Part shown: positions 9,520 through 20,119 of the stretch, piece after piece
Layout: every line of letters starts with the position of its first letter
Numbering within the stretch: the first letter of the stretch is position 1
From: Ancistrus triradiatus
Taxonomy: Eukaryota > Chordata > Actinopteri > Siluriformes > Loricariidae
NCBI GenBank assembly: GCA_025084515.1
Contig: JAJAGP010000957.1
Location: 62,001-126,000 of the forward strand
Direction of reading: 5' to 3'
Length of the DNA: 64,000 nucleotides
Program-made: the position numbers and the translations under genes
Notes under the pieces: model-generated
Told to the model about the DNA's origin: nothing
Seen by the model: only the letters and a program-made list of their open reading frames with translations
Databases searched by the model: none

Positions 9520-10566
9520 AGTAGATTATAATACATTCCTAAATTTTGCTCCATATTAACAAGACAGCATCACACAGTTGCTGCAGATTTGTTGGCTGCA
9601 TATCCATGATGAGAATTTCCTGTTCCACTACATTATTCTTGAGGTCTGATGACTGTGGAGGCCATTTCAGTACAGTAAACACACTGTCATGTTCAACAAA
9701 CCATTTTGAGATTATTTGAGCTTTTGGAGATGGCATGTCTTCCTACTGGAAGAAATTAGTACACTGTAGTCATAAAGGGATGGAAATAGTCAGAAACAAT
9801 ACTTAGTTAGGCCATGACATTGAACAGATGCTCAATTGGTATTAAGGGGCCCAAAGTGTGCCCTGTATAAGAAAATTAATAAAGACCACCACCTCCAGCC
9901 TGAACCATTGATACAAGGCAGAATAACTCAATGTTTTCATGCTATTTAAGCCAAATTCTGACCATACCATCTGGATGTCACAGAATAAATCTTGTCAGAC
10001 CAGGCAACGTTTATCCAATCTTCTATTGTACAATTTTATTGAGCCCATGCAAATTGTAGCCTCACTTGTCTGTTCTTAGCTGATAATAGTGGCACCTGGT
10101 GTGGTCTTCTGCTGTAGCCCGTTTGCTTCAAGGTTTGATGTGGTGTGCATTCAGACATGCTGCTCTGCATAACTTGGTTGTAGATATTTGAGTTACTGTT
10201 GCCTTTCAGCTCTAACCAGTCTAGCCATTCTCGTCTGATCTCCGGCATCAACAAGGCATTTTCACCCAGATAACTGCTGCTAACTAGGTATTGTTTTATT
10301 TTTTTGGACCATTCTGTGTAAATCCTAGAGATGGTTGTGCATGAAAATCCCATTAGACCAGCAGTTTTTGAGATACCAGCTCATTTTGCATCAACAACTA
10401 TGCCACATTCAAAATCAATTACCTTTCTTCCCCATCCTGATGCTCGATTTGAACATGTATGCATGCCTAAATGGGATTGAGTGACTGTCACTTGATTGGA
10501 TATCTGATTAGGTGTTTGCATTAATGAGCAGTTGAAGAGGTGTAATTGATAAAGTGGCCGGTGAAT
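9520..10566 (-). mobile_element. Decayed Tc1-like element
   Basis: The right end ends AAAGTGGCCGGTGAATGTAT, the known terminus of a Tc1-like family common in fish and amphibians. The left terminus is gone; homology starts near 9520. Other pieces of the same family lie at 15499-15625 and 29352-29515. Confidence 0.82.
9530..10435 (-). pseudogene. Tc1-like transposase, several breaks
   Basis: From the start at 10435 the plan is recognisable: DNA-binding block MGFSCTTISRIYTEWSKK, then TLKQTGYSRRPHQVPLLSAKNRQVRLQFAWAQ, and near the 3' end AQIISKWFVEHDSVFTVLKWPPQSSDL and VVEQEILIMDMQPTNLQQLCDAVLLIWSKI. The span with the catalytic Glu is damaged: SPDLNPIEHLWD is reduced to SSDLKN before VVEQE. About 180 bases of the central catalytic core are missing between 10030 and 9740. 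The last 30-40 codons are absent. I recognise the family from memory. It is clearly non-functional. Confidence 0.82.
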
Positions 10567-10889
10567 GTATAATATTTTTGAAACACTTTAGTACAATAAT
10601 GAAACAATGCCCTATACTGTAACATACATTGTTACTGGAATACAGTAGTAATGCAATATAATTTGCTGTTCTGTTTAGTGTGGAGAATGTAGCTACTCGC
10701 TGTGTCTCCTTGTTCATAATGCGTTCTTACTGATTTACTTCATCGGCTATTTCTGCTTCAGTTGAGATTGATCTAACAAATGAATGGAGGAATTCTTGTA
10801 ATCCTGGTCCTAAAGTCTCAAAACTAGGCTTGAGTCATGGGCAATACACTTAAAGTAGTGAGGAAGGCAGAAGGAAGTGTGAAAATCTT
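10567..10889. other. No gene recognised
   Basis: Unique AT-rich sequence without recognisable motifs. Confidence 0.5.
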
Positions 10890-11210
10890 TAATCAATCTG
10901 AATTTTAAATGAAGAGGCAGCATGTCTTTGCTGAGTTGACAAGTAGATTATGCACCACACTTTTCTGCCCTGGAACAAAATCCTTACAGAACGGCCAGTT
11001 ATTTTTAATGTAATGTATCTCTGCAGGATGGATGCCCCATTCACGAAAGAAACAATAGTACTTTAGTAGTATATGCATAGCTGCATTCATTCCTAGTAAC
11101 AGTGCAAATACTTTTAGATCACCACAGATGTTCTAGTCATAATTGTTGCCCTGTATTTGTTTCAACAACAGTTGCATGTTATTGTAGGTTACTTTCATGT
11201 GTGCTGTATA
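10890..11210 (-). pseudogene. Fragment of a multicopy transposon-derived gene
   Basis: Read on the minus strand, the pieces ICGDLKVFALLLG, then KYYCFFREWGIHPAEIHYIKNNWP and PGQKSVVHNLLVN match in order a protein family I know from many invertebrate and fish genomes (pattern GDLK..LLLG...KYCCFLC.WDSRA...HY....WP...L..G..NV...PLV). It has no function known to me and behaves as a repeat-borne gene. A longer piece of the same family and orientation lies at 26.5-27.3 kb, and the DNA of the two aligns over about 300 bases. Frames are broken. Assignment to a transposon superfamily is not possible from this fragment. Confidence 0.6.
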
Positions 11211-11283
11211 GCCAATACAACAAATACAGTGCAACAATTATGGCTGGAACATCTGTGGTGATCTAAAAGTATTTGCACTGTTA
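11097..11283. repeat. ~65-bp inverted repeat with 55-base spacer
   Basis: The segment 11097-11162 (starting TAACAGTGCAAATACTTTTA) recurs as its reverse complement at 11218-11283 with only three or four mismatches. The left arm belongs to the transposon-derived gene fragment, so the right arm is probably a foldback duplication of it. The right arm runs into a trinucleotide array. Confidence 0.9.
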
Positions 11284-11354
11284 CTACTACTACTACTACT
11301 ACTACTACTAATAATAATAATAATGATAATAATTATCATTATTATTATTATTAG
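11284..11354. repeat. (TAC)n(TAA)n(TTA)n array
   Basis: Trinucleotide units TAC, TAA and then ATT follow each other directly after an inverted repeat. Confidence 0.9.
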
Positions 11355-11541
11355 GAATTATTAAGAATTGTTTAAAAATGGGCTGTAGTAGCTTCTTTGC
11401 AAAACTGCTTATTTTAAAGTCAAATAGAATAAAATAACTCATGTCACTTAATTATGTGATTTCAACTTGTGTTTATACAATGGATTTTAGGTAAGAGAAG
11501 TTTGTGTTATTGCATAGGTAATACACCTCATTGTTCCAGTA

Positions 11542-11542
11542 C

Positions 11543-11601
<59 letters not shown>
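11542..11601. repeat. (AAT)n microsatellite
   Basis: About twenty uninterrupted AAT units. Confidence 0.95.
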
Positions 11602-12885
11602 GTGAATAACCAATTTTTGGTGAACATCTAATTTAGCTATTATTCTGCACACTATTGTGACAGAAAATAGTCAATAATTTAATTTCACCTTGTAAATGTA
11701 GATTATTCCTAGTATTTTATTAAATTACTTCTTTAAAAACAATGTAGTTGGCGATTAGTGTATTGTATAAAGCAATTATATGCTGATTTGTTTATAAATC
11801 TCTGGAATATAATTAAGAGATATAGACTTCAAGAACTTGATAGCCTAAAGTGCAAGACACCATCTTGGCTGACTGAATACTTTGATGAAAACTGTATAAC
11901 TGATTATGTTACAACCCATTCCTTTGAATAAACAATTAAGTATTAAACAAATATGGGAAGGGTACTGTGTGACTGGCTTGAGTGTTTCTGCCTGATTTAA
12001 TGAATTTTGGGTTTTGGCTGGAGGCTGTTTAGGGTGAACAGTCAGGCAGCTCAACTTGCTAAAATGCTGCAGTGCAAACCTGTCACTCAAGTCTGAGGAC
12101 TCAAAGGAGCTGAGAAGGAAACTGAGCACACAATGGGTGCTTTCCATTTGCACTGGTCAAATTATGATTTCTTCTCTTCCTCTATCTTCTATAATGTGCA
12201 CTTTGGGTGGTGTGAAAGAGAATTCTGTGTACAGTTTGTGTCCATGTCTGTATGGAAGGAAATCAGTGGTGATTGGTGGTCCTCGGAGGAATTGCACTAT
12301 TGTGATCTGACTCAAGGAGGTGGAATTACTGTTTTGAATCTACAGCAGAGCTGTGGTTTCTTCTAGACTGGACATAGATATGTGACTGACTTCAGCTTTA
12401 AAAGTAAAGAGCGAAAAAGGAAGCCAAACAGTGTATTGTGTTTGTTAATCCAAACTCACCTCCTCCTAAAACCCAGCTCATAAGCTTACCCATCCCTCAA
12501 ACTTAGTGAGACCCGAGGCAATAAAAATACCTAAAAACACAGATCTTTCTGCAGAAAAATGAATGTAAACCACAGTGAACACAGAAACCACTTTATAAGG
12601 CACTTTATATTCACTCTTGCATCCATTATGAAGGGTTAGGAAAACAACACTGTGGTGAAAAATGTCCACAACAATGGTCTGTGAATTTTGATTCATGATA
12701 TCCCTGACAATGCCAGGTTGTTTATTACTCCACCTGCAAAGGCTCTGGCAGCAGCCCATCCTCTTGCAATGTAAATGGGTCACCAGGAGGGAAGATAAGG
12801 AAGAAAACAATTCATAGCCATTCTGTCCAAGAAGTGCTTGACTGGGTCTGAAATGCTGGAATACTTGAAAAATAAGAAAATCGAA

Positions 12886-12886
<1 letters not shown>
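11602..12886. other. No gene recognised
   Basis: Some open frames reach about 110 codons on both strands (for example 12810-12478 minus), but none shows a domain, signal peptide or transposon motif. I treat them as chance. Confidence 0.45.
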
Positions 12887-12922
<36 letters not shown>

Positions 12923-12954
12923 TGAGTGAGTGAGTGAGAGAGAGAGAGAGAGAG
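12887..12954. repeat. (TG)n(AGTG)n(AG)n microsatellite
   Basis: A TG run passes through GAGT units into an AG run. Confidence 0.95.
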
Positions 12955-13298
12955 AACATGTTTAGTTGAAGGGGGGTTATCGGCTTGAATTCATTTGGCA
13001 GCAGAAAAAAAGAAACAGAAAATGTAAATAAATAAAGATTAGGAAAATCAATATTCAGATATATTTCTTAGGGTTCCTTGGGGAGTGTTGTTTGCATTAC
13101 GCTAAATAGAATTTCTGTTGATTTGAATGAAATGGAGTTGCAGTAAAATACAATCAAAAAGTGGATTTTAGAACACATGCATTATTTGATGTCTGCTCTT
13201 AATTTTCTGGTGAATTTAGGGACAAGAGGTAAGTTGGGGCTTTGTCATAATTCATATTTATAACTGTAATTTGTTTAATTTGAAAACATGTTCTAAAT

Positions 13299-13375
13299 AC
13301 AATTCCAAATCAGCAAAACTTGGGGCAGTATGGAAAATGCAATGCAACAAAATAAAATATATAAATAAAATAAAC
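13299..13375. mobile_element. Terminal fragment of a Tc1-like element
   Basis: CCAAATCAGCAAAACTTGGG followed by GCAGTATGGAAAATGCAA matches the terminus of the teleost family that also occurs at 52.7-53.0 and 61.3-62.1 kb. Only the end is left. Confidence 0.7.
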
Positions 13376-13424
13376 TCACATGTTTTGTTTTTACAACTAC
13401 TAACTATAGTCCATCTGTTGCTCT

Positions 13425-13990
13425 GCACACATTATTAGCCCATTTTCATCCTGGAGCTCCGTAATCAGGTGTGCTAGATCAAGTGGATCAAAGACAGTAG
13501 TGCTGCTGAGGTTTTTAAAACACTCTGCCCACTCACTGTCCACTCTATTAGACACATACCTTGTTAGTCCACCTTGTATAAGTAATATCAGTGACAGGAG
13601 CTCACTGTTGCTGCACTGCTTGTGTTATTAATCGTCTAGTCTTCATTAGTGGTCACAGGACATACCCACAGGTCACTGTTATCTGGATAGTTTTCTTTGT
13701 TGGACTATTCACAGTCCAGTAGTGACAATGAGCTGTTTTAACAAAAACTACAGTAGCACTGCTGTGACTGAACTACTCATACCAGCAAAACACTACCTAA
13801 CACACCACCACCACTTCAGTATGTCGGTGTAAATGCAGTGCTGAGAATGAATAACCACAGAAATAATAACTGCTCTGTGATGTTCTTGTGGGGCTTACAG
13901 AGCAAAGGACTTACTACAGTCTGTAAATACAAAAATACAAAACTTGGAGCTGAAAAAATGGACAGTGAGTCCAGAAACAAAAAGTTGGCT
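13425..13990 (+). mobile_element. MITE-like interspersed repeat
   Basis: The sequence runs from CTCCGTAATCAGGTGTGCTA through CACTGTCCACTCTATTAGAC to AAATGGACAGTGAGTCCAG. I know this non-coding repeat from otophysan genomes. Further fragments lie at 46838-46985 and, reversed, at 58765-58835. Its outer ends are eroded, so the parent transposon cannot be shown here. Confidence 0.7.
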
Positions 13991-14007
13991 AAATTATATG
14001 TATGTTA

Positions 14008-15449
14008 CAGTGGTGATTGAAAGTTTGTAAACCCTTTAGAATGTTCTATATTTCTGCATAAATATGACCTAAAACCTTTCACACAAATCCTAAAAAGTAG
14101 ATAAAGAGAACACAGTTAAACAAATGAGACACAAATATTATACTTTATAATTTATTTACTGAAAAAAATGATCCAATATTACATTTTAGTGAGTGGCAAA
14201 AGTATGTGAAACTCTAGGATTAGCAGTTAATTTGAAGGTGAAATTAGAGTCAGGTGTTTTCAATCAATGGGATGACAATCAGGTGTGAGTGGGCACCCTG
14301 TTATATTTAAAGTACAGGGATCTATCATAATCTGCCCTTCACAACACACGTTTGTGGAAGTGTATCATGGCATGAACAAAGGAGATTTCTGAGGACCTCA
14401 GAAAAAGAGTTGTTGATGCTCATCAGGCTGGAAAAGGTTACAAAACCATCTCTAAAGACTTCGGACTCCACCAATCCACAGTCAGACAGACTGTGTACAA
14501 ATGAAGGAAATTCAAGTTTCTCTCAAATTGTTACCCTCCCCAGGAGTGGTCAACCAACAAAGATCACTCTAAGAGCAAGGCATGTAATAGTTGGCAAGAT
14601 CACAAAGGGCCCCAGGGTAACTTCAGAGCTACTGAAGGCCTCTCGCAAATTGGATAATGTTAATGTTCATGAGTCCACCATCAGAAGAACACTGAACAAC
14701 AATGGTGTGCATGGCCACCGCTCTCCCAAAAGAACATTGCTGCTTGTCTGCAATTTGCTAAAGATCACATGGGCAAGCCAGAATGCTATTGGAAGAATGT
14801 TTTGTGGACAGATGAAACCAAAATAGAACTTTTCGGTTTAAAAGAAAAGCGTTATGTTTGCAGAAAGGAAAACACTGCATTCCAGCATAAGAACCTTATC
14901 CCATCTGTGAAACATGGTGATGGTAGTATCATGGTTTGGGCCTGTTTTGCTGCATCTGGGCCAGGATGGCTTGCCATCATTGATGGAACAATGAATTCTG
15001 AATTATATCAGAGAAGTTATGTTATGTTATGTCAGGACATCTGTCCATGAACTGAATCTGTTAGAGAAAGTGGGTCATGCAGCAAGACAACGACCCTTAG
15101 CACACACGTCATTCTACCAAAGAATGGTTAAAGAAGAATAAAGTTAACATTTTGGAATGGCCAAGTCAAAGTCCTGACCTTAATCCAATCTAAATATTTT
15201 GGTAGGACATGGAGCGAGCAGTTCATGTGAGGACACCCACCAACCTCCCAGAGTTGAAGCTGTATATGTAATATTGGATCATTTTCCTCAATAAATAATG
15301 ACCAAGTATAATATTTTTGTCTCATTTGTTTAATTGGGTTCTCTTTATCTACTTTTAGAACTTGTGTGAAAATCTGATGATGTTTTAGGTCATAGTTATG
15401 CAGAAATAAAGAAAACTCTAAAGGGTTCCTAAACTTTCAAGCACCACTG
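14008..15449 (+). mobile_element. Tc1 element (CAGTGGTGCTTGAAAG family), both ends present
   Basis: The left end reads CAGTGGTGATTGAAAGTTTG and the right end is its complement ending CAAGCACCACTG. TA flanks both sides. This is the most frequent family in the window, with eight copies. The ~190-bp inverted ends include the phrase AATGATCCAATATTACATTT. The 3' part of the transposase is deleted. Confidence 0.93.
14367..15262 (+). pseudogene. Tc1-like transposase, 3' deleted
   Basis: The ATG follows the family leader. Recognisable blocks in order are KRVVDAHQAGKGYKTISKD (helix-turn-helix), the linker LPRSGQPTKITLRA, VNVHESTIRRTLNNNGVHG, FCGQMKPK/LWTDETKIELFG with the first catalytic Asp (WTDET), KRYVCRKENTAFQHKNLIPSVKHGDGSIMVWACFAASGPG, QQDNDP with the second Asp, and WPSQSPDLNPI. 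The base after Pro-Ile turns the catalytic Glu codon into a stop (TAA). About 150 bases coding for the last 50 residues are deleted after the block PTNLPELKL. At least three frameshifts split the rest. Confidence 0.88.
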
Positions 15450-15498
15450 TAGGTGTATAAAAGTTAAAGTGTATAGTGTAATATAGAGATTAAATGAT

Positions 15499-15625
15499 TC
15501 TCAGTTGGTATTAAGAGTCTCAGAGTGTGCCAAGAAAATATCCCCTACACCATTAAACTACCAACCCATTTCTAGTATCAACAAGCATTGCCACATTCAA
15601 AGTCACATAAATCACCTTTGTTGAA
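15499..15625 (-). mobile_element. Short fragment of a Tc1-like element
   Basis: TTGGTATTAAGAGTCTCAG, then GTGCCAAGAAAATATCCCC and a final part CATTCAAAGTCACATAAATC match three parts of the family at 9.5-10.6 kb, with the intervening DNA deleted. Confidence 0.7.
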
Positions 15626-16147
15626 AATTCACAGGTAGTAGGTAGAAAACTCCAAAGACCATGATTCCTTGAAACAGGATAAGGTGGGTTTTAGAGTTTA
15701 AAAAGTAATTCAGCCATTATCTTTTTAGGCTTTCCATTATTTGTCATGGACTGAGAATTGTGCTGTGGATGTGTAAATATGTAGGTGTTTGATTATTATT
15801 ACCTTGTCCATTTGTATTATCTCATTATATTGATGGCAAGTGTTTTTCTCAGTTTGCATTCCTTTTCTTGCATTATTTGTATTATGTTCTCATTTATGTT
15901 TGCGTTTTGTATCCTATTGTAGACAAAACCATCTATCTTTTATAACTGTCCACTGCTCCTCTTCAACTATCAAATTCATATCCATTCTCTACAACTTATC
16001 CACTTCAATATCCATCTTTTCACTCACTCATCCATCCATCCCATTACTCTTCACTCTCTTACCCTCTACTCATCACTTTATTGTGTTGGATCTTTGTGTG
16101 AATAAACAACATAAATTTGCATGAAGGAGCAGTTGTACCTAATGAAG

Positions 16148-16150
<3 letters not shown>
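15626..16150. other. No gene recognised
   Basis: AT-rich sequence without recognisable coding or repeat structure. Confidence 0.5.

Positions 16151-16218
<68 letters not shown>
16151..16218. repeat. (GT)n microsatellite
   Basis: Thirty-four GT units without interruption. Confidence 0.97.
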
Positions 16219-16219
<1 letters not shown>

Positions 16220-16720
16220 AAACATAGATACTCAACTGGAGAGAGAGCAAGTCAGAGTGAGAAAACGTATTTAGTGCAATTATTCCAAAATGATTAGTAA
16301 TTTTGATATCATGACTTATGACTCTGTGGAATAGGTTCGGCTTCATGAGGTTAACAGCACAGGTCAGGTATACTTGCTCAACAGTCTGATTCTCTTTGCT
16401 GTTGCACTGCAGAAAATGTTGGCTCCTTGTCAAAAATCCCTCATTAGAAGCCTGTGTGTACTAATAAATTCACTGTTTATATATTGTTATAATTACTCAC
16501 ACATCTGAAAAACAGTGCACATTTATTGACAGGCAGCCCCACAGCCAAGTGAGAACCAAAGTCTTCAGAGTGTGCAGGAACGCTGGCAAGAGGAACAACC
16601 TTGACTCTGTGTGAAAAACTCAAATGAATGGTAAAGTAAATTAAATGGAAACACTCCAACTATTTAATCCTTATTTAATTCCAAGCACAATTATGTAGTT
16701 CTAGGAATTATTATTGTTAT

Positions 16721-16777
<57 letters not shown>

Positions 16778-17059
16778 AGATCATTATTTGGTCCACTGAC
16801 ATTCTGGAGTTTTTTCTCTTTATGGTCTGAAATTGTTAGACAATGAATCCACTGGGAATAACAACTACTGTATCTAATGTTTGTTATTATGGCATTGCTC
16901 TATGCATTTTAATATTCAAGATATTTTTTGACTATTCCAGTCTAGTAAAAACTGTTTCAGACACAGAACCAGTTCAGCACATTCTATTTTATTTATACCA
17001 CTTATGAATGTAATTCATAAGAAACCTGGATTGCTATGTTCAAGTATGTAGGCTTTGTG
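16219..17059. other. No gene recognised; contains a (CT)n array
   Basis: Apart from a CT run at 16724-16774, this is unique AT-rich DNA in which I see no gene. Confidence 0.55.
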
Positions 17060-17435
17060 CTGTGGAGTGACACACTGCCCCAACTGCCAGTTTGATGATC
17101 TGTGTCAGTGATATGTGCTGGACATTCTTCAGCGACATGTGTTGCCTCTCATGGCAAGGCTTCCAACTGCCATTTTTTCAGCAGGTTAATTCTTGAACAC
17201 ACACAGGAAGGGGACACATTCATGTCCTGGCTGGTTGCCAGGCTTGTTGCCAATCAAGCATTTGCGGGTTTAGCTGGGACCCCAGCTTCGGCAACTATGA
17301 ATTTGCCTAATCTACGGGCCCAGCTGCAACATCTATGGGCAAATGTGCCGAAGAATACCATCTGGTACCTGTATCCCTCCATGCCCAACTGTATCTCATC
17401 TTGTATCCAGGCTAGAGGCAGGCTAACAGGGTAAC
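17060..17435 (+). pseudogene. C-terminal remnant of a Tc1-like transposase
   Basis: The segment reads in broken frames as LQRHVLPLMARLPTAIFSAG, then LPNLRAQLQHLWANVPKNTI and LYPSMPNCISSCIQARGRLTG. The order and spacing match the C-terminal third of a Tc1-like family whose intact form ends in SMP.R...CI.ARGG.T. The catalytic Asp and Glu blocks (QQDNARPHTA and WPARSPDLSPIEH) are no longer readable. No terminal repeats were found. Confidence 0.7.
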
Positions 17436-17587
17436 TATAGCCTACTGTAAATTGTACAGTTTCCTCAGTAAGCTTATCTTTTCACTGTAATATTGTAATT
17501 ACTTACATATATCATCAATACATTTACACATATAAAGTCTCACTTGATTCCAATGACTCTTTGGTGTATTATCTATTTTTTTATTAA

Positions 17588-17637
17588 TTTTTTGGGGGGT
17601 CATTGCTTGTGACACATATAGGTCACCCCCCAAAAAA
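17588..17637. repeat. 13-bp inverted repeat at the left edge of a Tc1 copy
   Basis: TTTTTTGGGGGGT is exactly complementary to ACCCCCCAAAAAA with a 24-base loop. The right arm overlaps the eroded left terminus of the Tc1 element that follows. Confidence 0.85.
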
Positions 17638-18843
17638 GGTCCCCCCCTGAATTTAACTAAGCAAATATGTAAGAGCCTCCCATCAGATAGTTAGTGCATT
17701 GGTGATTGTTTCAGCTGGCAACAAGTTATTTAACCCTAACTGATTCAGTGAGCAGCTTCTCATTTGTTAAACAGCCATGTCAAAAGACGCATCCTGTGGT
17801 CTGGAAAAGATGTTAATCTGTTTCAGAGGGTCAAATTAAAGGCATGCTTTAAGCAGAGAAAACATCTAAGGAGATTGCTGAAACTACTAAAATCGGGTTA
17901 AGAACTGTCCAATGCATTATTAAAAAGTGGAAGGACAGTAGGGAAACATCATCTTAGAGGAAAGAATATGGTCGGAAAAAATATTGAATAATCATGATTG
18001 GTGATCACTTAAACGTTTGATGAAATCAAATCATAGAATAACAACAGTAGAACTTTAGGTATATATTTAATAGTGAATATATGAGTATTTCCACACGCAC
18101 AATGCGAATGGAACTCAAGGGATTGGGACTTAACAGCTGTGTACCCTTAAGAAAACCACTTGTCAGTGAGGCTAACTGTCAAAAACAGGTTCAGTTTGCT
18201 GGGGAGCATAAAGATTGGACTCTGTAGCAATGGAAGAAGGTCATGTGGTGTGATGAGTCCAGATTTACCCTGTTCCAGAGTGATGGGCGCATCAGGGTAA
18301 GAAGAGAGGTGACTGAAGTGATGCACCCATCATGCCTACTGTACAAGCCTGTGGGGGAAGTGCCATGACCTGGGGTCAGGTCTAGGTTCAGCAACGTTAT
18401 GTGCCCAAAGAATAAGGTCAGCTAACTATCTGAATATACTGAATGACCAGGTTATTCCATCAATGGATTTTTTTCTTCCCTGATGGCACAGGCATAATTC
18501 AAGACGACAATGCCAGAATTCATTGGTCTCAAATTGTAAAAGAGTAGTTCAGGGAGCATGAGACATCATTTTCACACACGGATTGGCCACCGCAGAGTCC
18601 AGATCTGAACCCCATTGGAAATCTTTGGGATGTGATGGAGAAGACTTTGTGCAGTGGTCCAAAGCTTCCATCATTAATACAAGATCTTGGGGAAAAATAA
18701 TGCAACTCTGGACAGAATTAAATGTTGTGGCATTGCATAAGCTTGTGGAAATGTTGCCACAGAAAATGTGTGCCATAGTCAAAGCTACAAGCGGTCCAAC
18801 AAAATATTAAAGTGTGTAACCTTTTTTTTTTGGCCAGGCAGTG
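17622..18843 (+). mobile_element. Tc1 element with eroded left end
   Basis: The right end reads TTTTTTTTGGCCAGGCAGTG followed by TA, the known terminus of this teleost family. The left end keeps only CCCCAAAAAAGGTCC before the family leader GAATTTAACTAAGCAAATA. Confidence 0.88.
17777..18810 (+). pseudogene. Tc1-like transposase, frameshifted
   Basis: The start MSKDASCGLEKM and the stop after the family ending KATSGPTKY (TAA at 18808) define the span. In broken frames one can read the N-terminal helix-turn-helix block (REN.KEIAETTKIGLRTVQCIIKKW), FTLFQSDGRIRVRREVTEVMHPS (just after the first catalytic Asp of WCDES), and IIQDDNARIHWSQIVKE with the second Asp. The C-terminal block DWPPQSPDLNPIGNLWDVME has Gly where the family has the catalytic Glu (IEN to IGN). 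About 12 codons around the start of the strand with WGQV are missing, and several frameshifts are present. Both the frame damage and the Glu loss make it inactive. Confidence 0.88.
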
Positions 18844-19784
18844 TATTAACCATAATTTATACCCATATACCTGGTTAAATTGTTCTAAAAAACTGTTGGG
18901 GTCTTTAGAACTGTATTCTCGGTGTACATTGACCTGTTTTAGATTCAATAAGTTTTTCACTTGCTATAGCCTTTTTATTTTTTTTTCCTTTGGCTTAGCT
19001 TGAACTAAATGCAAAAATGTCCCTGCACCCACCGAAAGCGACTTCTTTTTAACTACTCATTTTTAATTACCTCTGGGGCTGCTCGTCTCTCTTGGCTGCC
19101 CGGTGTTGGGAGAAATGTAAGGAAGCCTCTGCAGAGAAAAGTGAGCAAGTAAGACTCTGCAGGGAGCTCTCTTTGTCTGTTCAGAGCCTGCACTTTTTAC
19201 CTCTGAAATCTTCATTCACACATTCTTTGCAAATGTTTAGGATTGGGAATGCTTCCACTAATTGCCCGAATCCCAGTTTCTGCCCTAGTTTAAGTTTTGG
19301 AGTTCATTAACTGCATTTTGGAAGTAAATAGACCTCTATATCTTGAGGGGACAAAATTGGTGTCAATGCTTTCTGTTAAAAAGGAATAGTGGAAAAAGTC
19401 AATGCAAAATCCCATGCATTTCACCACCAGCAGCAGCAGTTGGATACGTCAGATGTGCGTGTGTGAGGTGCCATTAAAAAAGCATGCGCTCTTCGGATTT
19501 GTCATCTTAACCTAACCCTGACACATGACACTAAACTTGGTGGGTACCTGCAGTAATCTTTCTGTCAAAAATGTCACTAGCTTAGTTTTTCCTACATTTT
19601 CATATTGTCAAGTCAAGTCAAACATGCCGGGTAGGGTGTATTTGCTGTACAGAAATCATGATTTGCATAAACTCCCTCTTATAGTCTTAGAGAAACCTGC
19701 TTACTATCTTGCGTCTAGCTCTTTCATCTATTTGAATGCTGTGCAACTCCATTAATGAATGACACTGACGATATTCCAGGAGTG
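18844..19784. other. No gene recognised
   Basis: Unique-looking DNA. The part from about 19010 to 19320 is less AT-rich and might be conserved non-coding sequence, which only an alignment could show. Confidence 0.45.
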
Positions 19785-19870
19785 GCATTGTGGAGTGGAG
19801 ATTAGCCCTGTCTTGTCACAGCTCCAGCGACCCGGATTCGAATCTTGGCATTTGCACATTCTCCACGTGT
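19785..19870 (+). mobile_element. tRNA-derived SINE head
   Basis: GTGGCATTGTGGAGTGGAG resembles box A and GACCCGGATTCGAATCTTGG is a good box B. Only the promoter-bearing head is recognisable. Confidence 0.6.
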
Positions 19871-20119
19871 CTCTATAGGCTTTCTCCAACTTTCCAAAGA
19901 GTTAATAGGTCAACTGCCATTTGTAAAGTGTGTGCGCGAGTCCAAAACTGGTTCCACCTTGCATTTTGTGATGCCAGATTGGCCCTTATCCTCCGGAAAA
20001 CGAGCAATTGAATTATTCTTCCGCTGTCCCATATTTCTTTCACAGTCCGTTTCTTCAATTTTCTTCACAGATTCTGGGTAAGTGTGATACCCATTCTTTT
20101 ATTAAGAATCAATTGAATA

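Noticed and set aside
12178..12366. Possible exon within two overlapping ORFs
   Set aside because: Two frames are open at once with no splice sites in agreement and no recognisable domain.
16059..16433. 124-codon minus-strand ORF
   Set aside because: Nearly a third of it is a Thr-His run from the GT microsatellite; the remainder has no motif.
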